A DNA stretch of 64,000 nucleotides from Bromus sterilis (lineage: Eukaryota; Streptophyta; Magnoliopsida; Poales; Poaceae). The position numbers and the translations under genes are program-made. The DNA lies in NCBI GenBank assembly GCA_950022295.1, contig OX465598.1:120449001-120513000 (forward strand), written 5' to 3'. Positions 13,501 to 26,142 of the stretch are shown here, one piece after another (position 1 is the stretch's first letter; every line of letters starts with the position of its first letter). Under the pieces are notes generated by a model. That model did no database searches and was not told where the DNA came from. It was given only the letters and a program-made list of their open reading frames with translations.

Positions 13501-14325
13501 CTCAGTGAGGGAGTCGACAACGGGGAAGACGTGGGACACGTCTTCGCGGCTCCTCAACGGCGATGGCCACGCCGGACCACGATGATGCTCTGCGGTGGTG
13601 CTCGGTTCTTCTCTGGCAGCGAGGAAATCAACGAGAGGAGAGCGAGAGAGAGAGCAGCGAGTGAGGGGAAGGAGGTAGGAGCTCCTGGGCGATCTCTTGG
13701 CGCTGGCGGAGGGCAGGTGGAGGCCTAGAAGGGCCACGCCGTCGCGTTGGCGTCGCCGGCTTCCTCCAGCTCGCCACCGAGCTGGTTGAGGAAGACGACA
13801 AGGTTTCGTGGGCTTGGGCCGGGGAGGAGTGAGTTGGACCTGTGGCCTGGCCGGTTGGACCTGCTTTTCCTTATTCTTTTATTCTGTTATTTCTTCTGTT
13901 TTTCTTTTCTGTAAATATGTTTTGCCCTGAAATAAATAGCTAGGCATTTTTGTTAAATGCCCAAATACTTTTAAAAATCCTATATGACCAGTAGCTAGTC
14001 ACACAAGGAATTTGGGCATTTTTGAAATTCAATATAATTTGAATTTCAATCCAAATAGGGTTATTTTAATTTCCAAAGCCACTGTTTGAATATTAGAAAA
14101 TTCCATGTGCATGGGATTGATCCCAAACCACTTTTAAAATGATCAGCATCATTTATAGGAGTTTTCCAAATGTTCAAAAGATTTTTGTAAATAGATTTTT
14201 ATCTGGCCATTTATTTAAATTCTCAGGGCTTTCCTTTTTCCCTAATTTTGATTTTCCTTTTGATTTTTTTCATGATGCAAAGGGGCAAGCAAACCCTAGC
14301 ACTTAACCTAGTTGGGGTTCTGACA
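10528..14325 (-). repeat. 5' LTR of the chromovirus
   Basis: A 3798 bp LTR nearly identical to 1920-5597. Differences include an extra ~125 bp at 12958-13082 that contains an inverted repeat around GTTTAAACTAAAC, and a 9 bp loss near 11561. The palindrome CTATTCGAATAG is at 11640-11651. GC-rich sequence spans about 13085-13840. Confidence 0.9.
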
Positions 14326-16944
14326 CATGATTTATGTGGTGACATGCTAAGAACCATATAAGAACTTTTCAAAGTAAATCAATCAAGGTATGTAATTCAA
14401 TTCAAGTCATAACAAGCAGGAGTCTATATTAGCATTGAAACAAGCAACATAAGAACATAAAAATACAAGAGCTCTCGCTGTCCGTGACTCGAATGTCTCC
14501 AGATGGTGTTTGAGTGCAAGAAGGGGGAAATGGGAATACGAGAAAAGTTTTGTTGAGAACTCAATCTACTAAAGTTTCACACTTAGTCTTCTTTGGAATC
14601 TTATCTTGACTCGTCCCCAGAGCACTAGCCAGGTACAAGTCAATTTGATCCGCTCCCTTTTGATATTTTGAGCACTCATATAATGGATGAGCGTAAGCAC
14701 GAGAGTTGACACTTCGGATGGCAAAGAGAGAAATATGGTGGAGGAGGAAGACAAAAAGGGTGAGAAAGGTTCACATCAATGAGGACAATCATTGGCGAGA
14801 AAGCCAAATGATAGATATGCTGTGAGGAGTAGGGATTGCCATGCAAAGGATGCACATATGAGCTAAGAAAAGCTCTCCAATGGAACTAGTGGGGGTGCAT
14901 CCAACTTGCTCGCTCATGAAGACCTAGAGCTCATTTGAGGAGGCTCATCCTTGGAATATGCAAGCCAAGTTCTATAGTGTGAAGGTCCCCACATAGCTAT
15001 ATGCATAAATCATCATCTCTATGGAGTACAGGATAAGAGGGAGTACGAGTGTGGATCTTTCAAAAGGAATAGTAGTGTTGCCCCCTTCTCTCTTTTTATT
15101 TCGTTTTCTCTTTTTTCTATTTTTTGTATTTTTTTGGTGGACTCAATGGCTATTTCTATTTAACTCTCATTTGTCCTCTTTGGGATCTTTTAAATTTGTC
15201 CACTTTGGGATCTTTTCCTCACTTAAGGGCAACACTTTATTTTACAAGAAGGTAAAGAAGATATGCACACTTTACAAGGTACTCAGCATAAAGAAGATGT
15301 AGCTATCATGATGTATGCAATTGTATGCCTCTGCCAGTGTAGCAGGAACATGTATGACATGAAGATCAAGTCATGAAGAGGTGGATGTTGCATGGCAATA
15401 TATCTAGGAAAGGCTATGGAAATGCCTTGATAGGTAGGTATGGTGGCTGTTTTGAGGAAAGATATATGGAGTTTTATGATGTCAGAGCCTATCATGCCAA
15501 TGGTTTGGATGCACCGGAGAGGTGGAAGCCAACTCTCGGAATGAGAAGAGGGAAATGCACGGTACCGAAGAGGCTAGAAAAATATGAGGAGGTGGAAGTG
15601 TCAACTTTCAATACTTACATTAGTCCGAAGAACTCATGCACTTATTATTGGCAACTCTCAATCTAATGAGGAGGTTCACGAAGAGAAAAGTACCCCGAGG
15701 AGGAGTGTATGGGGGTTTGGTTATCCTTGCGCATCCTCGACTCATGGTACGTGAGTGTACTCTAATATCCGATCCCTCCAAAGATTAATGATCCATCTAG
15801 TAGCTAGAGTTCTCAACTAGTTTTGTAGGTTTTTGAAAATAAACTCAGATTGCCCAAAATATGACACCTATCACTAATAGGCTAGAGCTCTTGACACCAA
15901 AATTTCAAACATTACTCACAACAATACCTCAAAACTATTGCAAGTTACTACTATAATTAAATAGCAACCTCAATTACCTACTTCAAGACAAGATACCAAC
16001 AACCAACTCTCTTAACAAGATAAACATGAAAACTAAAGAGAGTTCCAGCAACAAACTAAACTAAACTAAAACTAAAGCTCTTGAAAAAGATAAACATGAA
16101 AACTAAGAGCTAAACATGGCAGCAGTTACAAAAAGATAAAGAACACACAACAGTGAAAAGATAAGCATGAAAAAACCTATGATGTGTTCTAGTTTGAAAT
16201 GGAGTGTGTTTCTCTCCCACACAAAGTAAGCTGGGGTCTAACTTGTTATGAACAGCAAGAAAAGCTAAATAATACTAAAAACGAAACCTAAGAGCGAGAC
16301 GCTCCAAGCATAGCACATAACGCATGAAGTGATAAAAAATATAGTGAGACAGAGGACGAACTGATGATTGTTGATGGAGAATGGGATGCACGGGGGCATC
16401 CCCAAGCTCAGACGCTTGAGTCTCCTTGAATTTTTATTGGGGATACATGGGGGCATCCCCAAGCTTGAGAATTTTACACTCTCGGATCTTCTTTCATCAT
16501 CTTCCCTCGCACAGTTGAAAACTCCCTTCATACATAACTCATCATAAGCTGATTAGAGAGGTTAGTACCCTTAATAAAATAATTTCCCTCTACTGTAAAT
16601 AAAGATATTCTTGAAGAGCTATTGTTTCTAAAGATTGCCAAAAAGTTTTTGCAAATAAAAAGCAAGCTTAAGGTTTGCAAAAGTGAATAAAGGCAAAACG
16701 TGGCAGAATGTGTGAAAAACAGAACAACAGGTAGTAAATAATTTTTTGGGGGTTCTTCTGCAACTCAAATCAAAAAACTCAGAACATATGAAAGTTTCAC
16801 AATTGTATAGAGCATGTTGTGTAAAAAATCATCTAAAAAATATGAGCTGGTGATTTGTTTTGATTTTTTCCGTCAAGCAGACACAATCTGTTTTCTGGAC
16901 AGCATGTCACAACTTTTTCTTCCCTTGTCATAAAAGGCTAGAAG

Positions 16945-17963
16945 TTGGCACAAAGCTTGAAAATAAAGATACAATGATGTTGCTACAGTAGTAACAATCA
17001 TCAAGACCACTAAATGCAGAAATAAAAACATCTTGGGTTGCCTCCCAATAAGCGCTTTCTTTTACTCCTTTAAGCTAGGCATGATAATTATAAAAGATGC
17101 TCTCATAAGAATAAGAATTTGAAGCAAAACAGAGCATCAATAAGCAAATATGAAACACATTTAAGCCTAACCACTTCCTATGCCTAGGAAAATTGTAAAC
17201 AAATAAATCAAAGAAGCACAAAGTGACATGCATAGGAAGGTGGAAAAAGAACAACTTAAAAACTTTCAACATAAAGAGAGGAGTTTTAGTAATATGGAAG
17301 TTTCTACAACCAAACTTCCCTCTCTCAAATTCAGTAGTATCATGAACAACATCAAGAATATAACTATCACATAAATCATGTTGTTCATGACCTACAAGCA
17401 CACGTGTATAGTTTTCAACACGGTCTTTAGGAACATAGGATAAATGCAACCCATCACATTGAGCCTTAATAAGAGCACGATTCTCCGGAATATGAGTTGG
17501 AGATTTCAAAAGGATAATAGGACAATCAAGTGTGGGTGCAATAGCAACAATTTCATGCTTAACATAAGGAACTTTAGCAAGTTCATCTTCGCAAGCATAA
17601 TCCATATTAGCATCATGGCCATCAACAAAGCAAGTATCAAAATCTTCAGAATCATGTGATTCCTCATCAAATCAATCATTAGCCTCTTCTTGGGAAGCAA
17701 ACATTTTATTTTGAAAATCCTCAATATAAGCATTGGAAGTATAATTCTCGAAGCAATAAGCAAGAACTTCAAAGTTTTTGGACTTGTGAATAGTATCGTA
17801 ATACTTTTCAATCAAAGAAGCAATCTCATAAGCACCTTTAAAAGCAACAAACTCATCAATCTTTTCAACATCAAAGTAATCATAAACATCTTTAGCATAA
17901 AGCTTGAAAATAAAGATACAATGATGTTGTGAATAGTTTCCTAAGCACCTTCAATCAAAGAAC
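16945..17963. repeat. Copy 1 of a ~1 kb tandem duplication inside element A
   Basis: The block starting TTGGCACAAAGCTTGAAAAT and passing through CATCTTGGGTTGCCTCCCAA is repeated starting near 17964. The offset is about 1020 bp. A third short copy of the first ~33 bases (around AAGCTTGAAAATAAAGATAC) sits at about 17897-17929, close to the junction. Confidence 0.8.
17075..17605 (-). CDS. Unknown protein frame of a non-autonomous retrotransposon
   Basis: A 176-codon frame starting MDYACEDELAKVPYVK. I do not recognise a domain. Frames beginning with this kind of sequence recur in Triticeae retrotransposon internal regions, which is from memory and not verified here. The duplicated copy carries a shorter version at about 18417-18640, broken by small indels and the solo LTR. 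The N-terminal half is hydrophilic; the C-terminal third is rich in F, L, H and Y and may be read-through rather than real protein. It may be the tail of an old gag-like frame. Confidence 0.35.
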   Translation of the reverse strand: MDYACEDELAKVPYVKHEIVAIAPTLDCPIILLKSPTHIPENRALIKAQCDGLHLSYVPKDRVENYTRVLVGHEQHDLCDSYILDVVHDTTEFERGKFGCRNFHITKTPLFMLKVFKLFFFHLPMHVTLCFFDLFVYNFPRHRKWLGLNVFHICLLMLCFASNSYSYESIFYNYHA

Positions 17964-20586
17964 TTGGCACAAAGCTTGAAAATAAAGATACAATGATGTT
18001 GCTACAGTAGTAACAATCATCAAGACCACTAAAAGCAGAAATAAAAACATCTTGGGTTGCCTCCCAACAAGTGGTTTCTTTTACTCCTTTAAGCTAGGCA
18101 ATATAATTATAAAAGATGCTCTCATAAGAATAAGAAGTTGAAGCAAAAGAGAGCATCAAGAAGCAAATATGAAACACATTTAAGCCTAACCCACTTCCTA
18201 TGCCTAGGAAACTTGTAAACAAATAAATCAAAGAAGCACAAAGTGACATGCATACGAAGGTGGAAAAAGAACAACTTAAAAACTTTCAACATAAAGAGAG
18301 GAGTTTTAGTAATATGGAAGTTTGTACAACCAAACTTCCTCTCTCAAAATAATTTTTAGTAGTATCATGAACAACATCAAGAATATAACTATCACATAAA
18401 TCATGTTGTTCATGACCTACAACCACACATGTATAGTTTTCAACACGGTCTTTAGGACATAGGATAAATGCAACCCATCACATTGAGCCTTAATAAGAGC
18501 ACAATTCTTCGGAATATGAGTCGGAGATTTCAAAAGGATAATAGGACAATCAAGTGTGGGTGCAATAGCAACAATTTCATGCTTAACATAAGGAACTATA
18601 GCAAGTTCATCTTTGCAAGATGATACATCCCAAACGTATCGATAATTTCTGCTTGATCCATGCATGTTTTGTGTGAAATTGCTATGATCTAGATACACTT
18701 TCATACACTTTTGATCATATTTGGACTAACCTATTAACTCAGTGCACCCCAGTGCCAGTTTCTGTTTTCTGCTGTTTTTTTATTCCAGGTTTCCCCCCAT
18801 ATTAAAAGTGCTCCAAAAATTCGGGAAAATCGGATAAAAAATCAGCGCATCGGAAGCTTCCGGAACCCCGAAGGAGGGTCGGGGGGCCACCACCAGGTGC
18901 CCAGGCAGCCACCTCGTGCGGCTTAGGGCTTGGCCGCGCCAGGGGGACGCCTGCACTCGTGGTGCCCCCCCCCTGGCTGCCCCCTTCGCCTATATATTCC
19001 CCATGACGTGAAACTTCCGAGAAGAGAACCCCTTTTCGCGCCAGCAGACCTCTTCCCGGCACCCTGCCGGAGGGAGGATCGACCTCCAGGAGCTTCCCCT
19101 TCACCATGGACGCTTCCCGGATGTGCAGTGGGTAGTTTACTTTGGACCATGGGTCCGTGATCAGTAGCTATGTGATGTTCTCCTCCCCTCTTTGTTCTTC
19201 ATGGTTCAGACCTCGTGAGCTGCCCTACATGATCAAGGAACCTATGTAATCTTTCTGTTGTTGCTATGCTGAGTTTGATGGGATCTCATGGATTATGAGA
19301 TTATGTTCATATTGTGATAGAGTAATATATTTGGTTCTTATATTTTATATTTTTCTTTCTAAGTAATTCTTGCATGTTCTCCGTTGCTGTTTATTTCTTT
19401 GGCCAAGTAGTAGGTAGTAACTCCAAGAGGGAACATTATGCTCGATTGTGGGTTCATGCCCCCTGATGACACGCTTGAGTGACAGAAACATGAGTCTAGG
19501 GGAGGTGTTGTTGCCACAAGGGAGAAAACAATGGTGCTTGTAACCGCGGTTGCAAGGATTGTTTACTTTACGCAAAGTGCTTTTTAATGTAGTTGTCTGT
19601 TGCTTTGGGTTTACACTTTGGGTGGGGCTCCCAACTTAATACCAGCGAGATGTTCTGGATAGATATCTCAAGGTGGATGATTAGTAGTAGATGCAGTTGG
19701 ATTTCGGTCTACTTATTTTGGCGTACTGCCCGTGCTTTTGAGCCTCTTCCTTTATTTGTAGCATAGTTAGCATTGCGGTGCGTTTATAATCATGTCAATT
19801 GCCCATCTGTAATATGTTTACCTCGCATAGCAGTTTTATCGTCTTTTGGGAGAGACACAACACTAGTGAACATCATGGGACCCCGGTCCATATTCTCATC
19901 ATTGTTTACATGCTTATTTACTTTTCTGCTTTTACTTTTAGTTTCTATCATTATCATTATCCCTTGTGTTTGATCCTTTGTAAACAACAAGACCGGAGAG
20001 ATTGACAACCTCTCTGAACTTCGTTGGGAGCAAAGTTATTTGTGTCTTTGTGCAGGTCCAGGAGAAGCAAGTGATTATCTTCAAACGGCGCATCACTTGC
20101 CGAACCACCTACTTATCATCTCCGGAGTCCTACTGGTCGATACTCAACCTCGGTATCTTCACCGAGGGAAACTTGCCACTACTCTGCATCTCACCTTCCA
20201 CTTGGGGTAACCAACAAAGGGCGAGAAGCAATTATCATCTCTCGCGTATCACAAGAATAATCCATATTGGCATCATGGCCATCAACAAATCAAGTATCAA
20301 AATCTTCAGAAAGGGATATTTCAAGTGAGCCCTCGGAATCATGGGATTCCTCATCAAAGCAATCATTAGCCTCTTCTTGGGCAGCAAACATTTTATTTTT
20401 AAAATCCTCAATATAAGAATTGGAAGTATAATTCTCGAAGAAATAAGGAAGAACTGCAAAGTTTTCGGACTTGTGAATAGTATCGTAATACTTTTCAATC
20501 AAAGAAGCAATCTCATAAGCACCTTTAAAAGCAACAAACTCTTCAATCTTTTCAACATCAAAGTAATCATAAACGCCTTAAGCATA
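17964..20586. repeat. Copy 2 of the tandem duplication, split by a solo LTR
   Basis: The second copy runs 17964-18620, is interrupted by the solo LTR 18621-20251, and resumes 20252 to about 20586, where similarity to copy 1 ends near 17900. It differs from copy 1 by scattered substitutions and small indels, including about 20 extra bases near 20310-20335. Confidence 0.8.
18621..20251 (+). mobile_element. Solo LTR, element A family
   Basis: A 1631 bp LTR beginning TGATACATCCCAAACGTATC and ending CTCTCGCGTATCA, flanked on both sides by the 5 bp duplication CAAGA (18616-18620 and 20252-20256). It is in plus orientation, opposite to element A. No internal sequence remains, so it arose by recombination between the two LTRs of a former full element. 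It interrupts copy 2 of the tandem duplication and is therefore younger than that duplication. Confidence 0.92.
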
Positions 20587-20853
20587 AGAAGATAAGATCT
20601 CATTTTCATCAAAATTACATTGGAAAAGAAGGTGTTTACGATCTATATTAGAGCAGCAGGTAAAATCATAAATATAGCACAAAGATTCAGCATAGCAATA
20701 AGAAACTTGTATTTGATCCCATAAGTGTTTCCCTTTCTGAGATAAGCGGAGCTATGTATAATGAGCATGCTCATCCAATGATTTTACCTCAACCAAGTCG
20801 GTTGGGTTTTTAGCGCGAGCACAAATTGATCGAAGACGATCCAAGTGAAACAT
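20252..20853 (-). mobile_element. Internal region of element A, continued
   Basis: It continues copy 2 of the duplicated block after the solo LTR, then unique element A sequence to 20853, where a large element with the duplication AACAT is inserted. No complete coding frame. Confidence 0.65.
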
Positions 20854-23800
20854 TCTAACACCCTCAGAATCAGTAACAGTAATCACTACAGTGATTCCAC
20901 TATTAGTGATCATTACTGTTAATGATCAAGCCTTGAACACCTTGATCACAGCTCATTGAAATTCCAACCCTGATAAAATTTTCAAATAAATGTGGATTGT
21001 AAATCTTGCTCCAAGGATTGTGGATGCGTGTCAATCAACTTGACCATGGTTAAACCAAATCCAACTAGCCATTTGAATAATCACTAGTCAATGCTAATGA
21101 TGGAACCAATGTTGTGGGGTTATCACAATTGTTTAAAAAATTAATATATAAATGGAAATCATAGTTAAACCAAAGTTAATGAAACATATTACATAAAATG
21201 CCTAGCAATCTTAGGCCATGATAATATAGCAATGGTTGTTTTATTAAAAATGGTATAGTAATATAAAGGAATAATATTTAAAATAAAAACAATAGTTGGG
21301 AATTGTTAAATTGCCATGTAATAAAATAAACAAGTGGGAATTTTAAATGAACTAAAAATTATGGAAACAATTTTATAAAATGCCTAATAATCTGTAGGCC
21401 ATAATAAAAGTGATTTGGGGTTTTATTAAAATGTTTTAATATTATAAATAATTAAAAACAGTAGCAAAACAGTGGCTTTTAATACCTTTTAAATAAAACA
21501 AGATATCAAATGATTATTTATAAATCACAAAGGCTCTTATTAATATTCTATAATATATAACACTAATATTGGGGCCAGTCCCATGTTTTTACAATTTGAT
21601 AAACTAACTAAAATAATTACAAACAGAAAAGAAACAAAAGAATAAACAAAAAAAATGAAAAATCCCTAAAAACCGCCTGTGGGCCTAGCCCCCTCTCTCT
21701 CTTCCCCCTCCCCTGTTTTCCCCACCTGCCCCCCCCCCCACCCCGCCGTGCGCCATGGCCAGGCCACTGTTGGCCATGCCCCCCTCACCTGCCCCCCTTC
21801 TACCTGCTCCCCCTTCCCCTATGGATAAGGAGGCCACCACGACACCCCCCCCCCGAAAACCCTAGCTCGCCATTCATCACCATCTCCTCGCCCCCTTCCT
21901 CTTTCCCTCTGACAGAGCGCACTCGTCGCCGGCCACCGCAAGCCCGCGCGGCCAACGACCACCCGAGGACGTGCCATCCTGTCCGGAAGCCACGCCAGGG
22001 ACGTCCTCGTCTTCCCCAAGCCGTGATTCAGGACGAGATGCCCCGTCGGTGGCGAATCGGACGTCTTCTTCCTCCTTCGGCTGTCGGCGCCATTTCTTCC
22101 ATGGAGCTCCACCCCGAGCTCCTTCGGTCGTCCCGAGGCCATCCCCGAGCCCACTGCCACCCCTGCAGCCCCTCCGTGAGCGCGCCCCCTTGAACCCCCT
22201 TCCCCCTGTTTCTCTCGCCGTACCCGCTGTCCCGTGCTAGGGTCGTCGCCGCTCTGCCATGGCTGGAGCGCGCCTCGGCCGCGCCCTGCGTGCCTTGGAC
22301 GCGCCCCGCTCGTGTCCTTGCATAGCCGCAACCCCCCACGTACACCCACGCCTCGCCACGCCTTGGCCGTGGCCGGCTGCCCCGGGGCCATCCCCTTCCG
22401 CCTGGCTGCGCCGCTCCCCGGTGTCACTCTGCTGCTCGCCTTGTCGCGATTGGCCTCCACCCAACGCGCCCCTCGCCGCTCGCGACGCCACTCCGGCCGC
22501 CCTCTAACCGCTCGCCGACGCCACAGCCAGTGGCCACCGCCGGCGTGCCCGCACTGGGTAAGCCAGTGGGATTTGGCCCACTGACTAGTGGGGTCGGCCC
22601 TGGTTTAATTAGGGAGTAATCCCTTTTAAAAGTAAACCCCCTTTGATTAGTTGCTAATTGTAATTTAAAAGAAATATCTCCCCTGTTAAAAACCTTAGTC
22701 ACTGACAGATGGACCCGTGTCTTTTAAAATAAAAGTAAACAGATATTTAGTTAGGTGTGTATGACATGTGGGCCCACGCAGTTGTTTCATTAAATAAACT
22801 GTTAATTAACACATGTGTCACTTACAGCTGGGTCCCACTAGATTATTAGATTAATTAAATTAGATTATAAATAATCAGTGTATGACATGTGGGTCCACTG
22901 GATTAATAGATTTAATTAAATCATTTTATAAATAACAGAGGCTGACCAGTGGGCCCCACTGGTCAGGTTTGACCAGTCAACCCCTTATGGATAATGTTTA
23001 TTTAAATAATAAAATAAATTATAAAATGATTTAAATTGATTAAAACTTGGAAAATCAATATCTTTTAAACCGTAAATCAGATGAAAATACTTTATACATC
23101 AAAATTGATCAGTAACGAATACGAATACGCTATCCGTATGTCTACCACCCCCCTCTGACGTACCGAACATCGATATTCCCCCCTTCGGGCCGTCTGTCGA
23201 TAATTCCCGGTACCGATATACGTTGCCCGGATGTAAAACTTTTTGTATACGAAAGTTGCTCAGAACGGATCACCGAGTTCGAATATGATACCCATACCCC
23301 CACCACACCCCTCTAACATGCCGAACATCGAACCGTCCCCCTCCGGTACCGCCAGTCCGATAATTGCCCGATACCGATAAACCCTCCGGATGAATTTATT
23401 CTGAACACGAAAGTTGTTCGGAATAGATCAACTAACTTGGATACACCACCCACACATGTGTCGGATATCCACGACACCTCCGGCATGATATCTCCCCCCC
23501 CTCCGGACACCTTGTCCGATAATCACCCGGAGCCGGTATTTCATCCCCGGATGAATTCCCGCTCTGAGTATCGTGCATCGTACTGCGTTAGAACCCCGTT
23601 TACAATTCATCTGTTATGTCTTGCATTTGTATTGCTATTATTGTTGTGTATTTATTGTTTCTTCCCCCCCTTAATCTCCGGTAGACCCCGCTGCTGTCGT
23701 CGACTACACCGATGTTGAGTATGACTACTTCGTCGACGACCGTACCCCTACCGTCGAGCTTGCAGGCAAGTAGAGCCATTCTCTTCCCCAGATATCGCCT

Positions 23801-25898
23801 ATCTTTCTGTACATTTCTTGCACTAGGCATTGTTACTGCTGCTGCTACGAGTACAATCCTATTCAATTGCATGGCCTGATTTTGTCGCCCCTTGATGTAC
23901 CTTCCTTTAATCCTATGCTGCCTATTATTACTTATGCATTATTCAGCAGGAAACCATGTGCATTGTTAGCTAGGATTAGATAGCGGCCTGTGATCACTCT
24001 GGGAGTGATCGCGGAAATGTTATATTACAACTGCAACAGGTACGGATCAATGCAGACGCCATAGGGAACCTACAACGGCGAGACTCTGTCGAGTCGCTTC
24101 GAGTTTGACTTACGAGTGGAATGGACTCGTATTTCACTCTCGTCGGCTCAGTAGCGTAGCATCACCGGGATGATATGAGGTTTACCTCTTTAGTTCATTC
24201 CGCTGATGTCTCTGTCAAACCTCTTTAAGTGTGCCATCGAGGGTGATACCTCTTGGTTTCACTTAATGGTAGGCACTCGAACCAACCGGTGTCCTTAAAG
24301 GTAAGAAGTCGGGTGACCCAACGGTGCCCGCGAGTGGTATTGCGACGGGACGACAGGGAGGGTACGACCAGTGTACCGGTGTGCTTGGCCCCTGATCGTT
24401 GGCCGCGAGAGTTACCAAACTACGAAAGTCGAGCTCCTCCAGGAGCACACGCGAGACAAGGTAAGGAGACGGTTCACCTTGTTGGTAACCGCAGTGACTT
24501 GGTGGGACGACGGGGCAGGCACCGATGTACTGGTGGTCCTGGCTGTTGTCGTTGTCCGCGGGTCGGTTAAGTCGAGGCAATGATAACGGTTGTCACGCAG
24601 GTTAATTAAAATGCTAAATGGTTCAGTGAATGTCTTGAGTTGGCTATATGCCATGTACGCACTACCTACCCGTGGGAATTATGAGTTATGGGCTCCTCTG
24701 CTTCGTAGTGTCGTCCGAGGACTCTTCAGATGTCAGCAGTACCGCGGCCTGCGCCGGGAAGTGGTGTTGTCTTATTTGCTCGTGCGGTGGTGTCTTATTT
24801 GTATTTGCTTTAACTTCACCGGCCAGCCTCGCACCGTGCAGGAGTATGTCGGGGTTAGGGTCAAAAGCCCCGCGTACATAGGATATAGTCCGGCGGATGA
24901 CCTCTCTGTTGAGTTTGAAAGATGGGCTATGAAGTGTCGGATAGCCTCGGTGGAGCATTCCCTAACAAGGTTCCCGCCACCCTGGAGATCCGTGCGTGTA
25001 GCGTAACACAAGTGCACCCCTGCAGGGAAGATTAATCTATTCGAATAGCCATGTCCACGGTAACAGGACGTTTTATGCTGAAGCTGGATCTTACCACTAC
25101 AAACTATTATTATTAAAATGTATGGTTTCGGGTTTTCTTCATCGCGGGGATGTCGAGGAGGTGAACTCGGAGGCATTGTTAATTATGATTACAACTTATT
25201 ATTATACAATGCTGCAGCAACTTCTGCTACATTGTTACTTTCATTACTGTTATATTAACTGTTGGCTGATTCTTACCTCATGCTGCAAGACATCGTCGGA
25301 AGATGCTAGTCTTCGATAGGCCTAGCTTCTTACCCTTATTCTGATTTCTATCTTGCAGTCCACTATATACAGCCTCTTCTTTCCGTTGATACAATGCATA
25401 TTGCTTAGTAGCGGACGTAAGACTCGCGGGTATGCTAGATACTCACCTGCTTTATTTTCCCCTTTTTTGTTTTGCCTGATCGGCCGCTGCAGTCGACGTT
25501 GGAGCCTTGGAGTCCAGGAGCAGGAGATCCCCGATGCCGTCCACCACAACATGAAGGCCCCCGATGCCTACTACGACGTCGATTTCCCCTTTGACCAGGA
25601 GTAGTTTGGAGGTTCCCAGGCAGGAGGCCTTGCCTTTTCGATCGAGTGTTGACTTTTGTGCTAGCCTTCTTAAGGCAACCTTGTATCCTTGTGTCTGTAC
25701 TCAGATACTATTGCTTCCGCTGACTTTGTGCTCTCGAGCTGTTGTATTCGAGCCCTCGTGGCCCTTGGCTTGTATTAAACAGCTTGTATTATTTTATTTG
25801 TAGAGTTGTGTTGTGATATCTCACCGTGAGTCCCTAATCTCGATCGTGTACCTTGCGTGTATGATTACTGTACACGACTTGATTTTGGGGGCGTCACA
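20854..25898 (+). mobile_element. ~5 kb non-coding element with TSD, probably a giant solo LTR
   Basis: Flanked by AACAT on both sides (20849-20853 and 25899-25903). It begins TCTAACACCC and ends GGGGGCGTCACA, close to the TG...CA rule with one changed base at the left end. No protein motif is visible in 5045 bp. The order of parts (AT-rich start, GC-rich block about 21690-22560, then CTATTCGAATAG at 25037-25048, then a GC-rich end) parallels the chromovirus LTR. That suggests a solo LTR of a long-LTR Gypsy or LARD-like family in plus orientation. No internal domain was found, so a complete element with two LTRs is unlikely. Confidence 0.75.
23101..23600. repeat. Three diverged ~165 bp tandem units inside the giant LTR
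   Basis: Three successive blocks share the order: CC-rich run, CGAACATCGA-like segment, GATAATTCCCGG-like segment, CCGGATG, then CACGAAAGTTGYTC-like segment. They start near 23101, 23281 and 23441. They are diverged and non-coding. Confidence 0.6.
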
Positions 25899-26142
25899 AA
25901 CATGTCCATCCTACCATATTTTGGTGGTTCCACACCCATGGTAAAGATATCATTAGTAGGAAAAGAAGGACAAAGATAAAAGGTAGCAATTATTTATTTT
26001 TTGGTTTTTCATATAAGACACAAAAGCAAAAGCAAAAAACTGGAAAGTAAACTAACAAGACTAAAAAGCAAAGGTAAAAGATAGTGTGCAACTCCCCTAT
26101 CTTGGCACTTGGAATCCCCGGCAACGGCGCCAGAAATTTGCT
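25899..26142 (-). mobile_element. 5' internal end of element A
   Basis: A short stretch between the giant LTR and the 5' LTR of element A. It contains the primer site at 26115-26132. No coding frame. Confidence 0.7.
26115..26132 (-). other. Primer-binding site of element A, tRNA-Asp type
   Basis: The plus strand reads TCCCCGGCAACGGCGCCA, which is the 3' end of plant tRNA-Asp including CCA; the minus strand is therefore an 18-base primer-binding site. It lies ten bases inside the LTR end at 26143, which marks this side as the 5' end of a minus-strand element. Confidence 0.85.

Larger units (their letters stand above)
1920..14325 (-). mobile_element. Complete Gypsy chromovirus (Del/Tekay type), 12.4 kb, nested in element A
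   Basis: A full-length LTR retrotransposon on the minus strand: 5' LTR 10528-14325, primer site 10511-10523, one gag-pol frame 10056-5575, polypurine tract 5598-5612 and 3' LTR 1920-5597. Both ends are TG...CA. It is flanked by CATAA (1915-1919) and CATGA (14326-14330), a 5 bp target duplication with one later change. The two LTRs differ by roughly 25-35 substitutions by eye plus a few indels, which points to a young insertion. The C-terminal chromodomain, tRNA-Met primer site and very long LTRs fit the Del/Tekay clade. It sits just inside the 3' LTR of element A, so it is younger than A. Confidence 0.92.
14326..18620 (-). mobile_element. Internal region of element A, no pol genes
   Basis: Sequence resuming after the chromovirus, with the target duplication at 14326-14330. 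It is AT-rich and has no gag, protease, RT or integrase motif. Two nearby copies of a GGGGGCATCCCCAAGCT segment lie near 16393 and 16450. A ~1 kb direct duplication starts near 16945, and the only conserved-looking frame is at 17075-17605. Together with 20252-20853 and 25899-26142 the internal region is about 5.2 kb, which fits a non-autonomous element mobilised by a related Gypsy element. Confidence 0.65.

Noticed and set aside
21819..22702. Several 80-210 codon frames in the ~5 kb element
   Set aside because: Same reason: GC-rich LTR block, frames in nearly all six registers, no conserved motif.
26115..26132. A tRNA-Asp gene
   Set aside because: Only the last 18 bases of the tRNA are matched and no cloverleaf can be drawn; position next to an LTR shows it is a primer-binding site.
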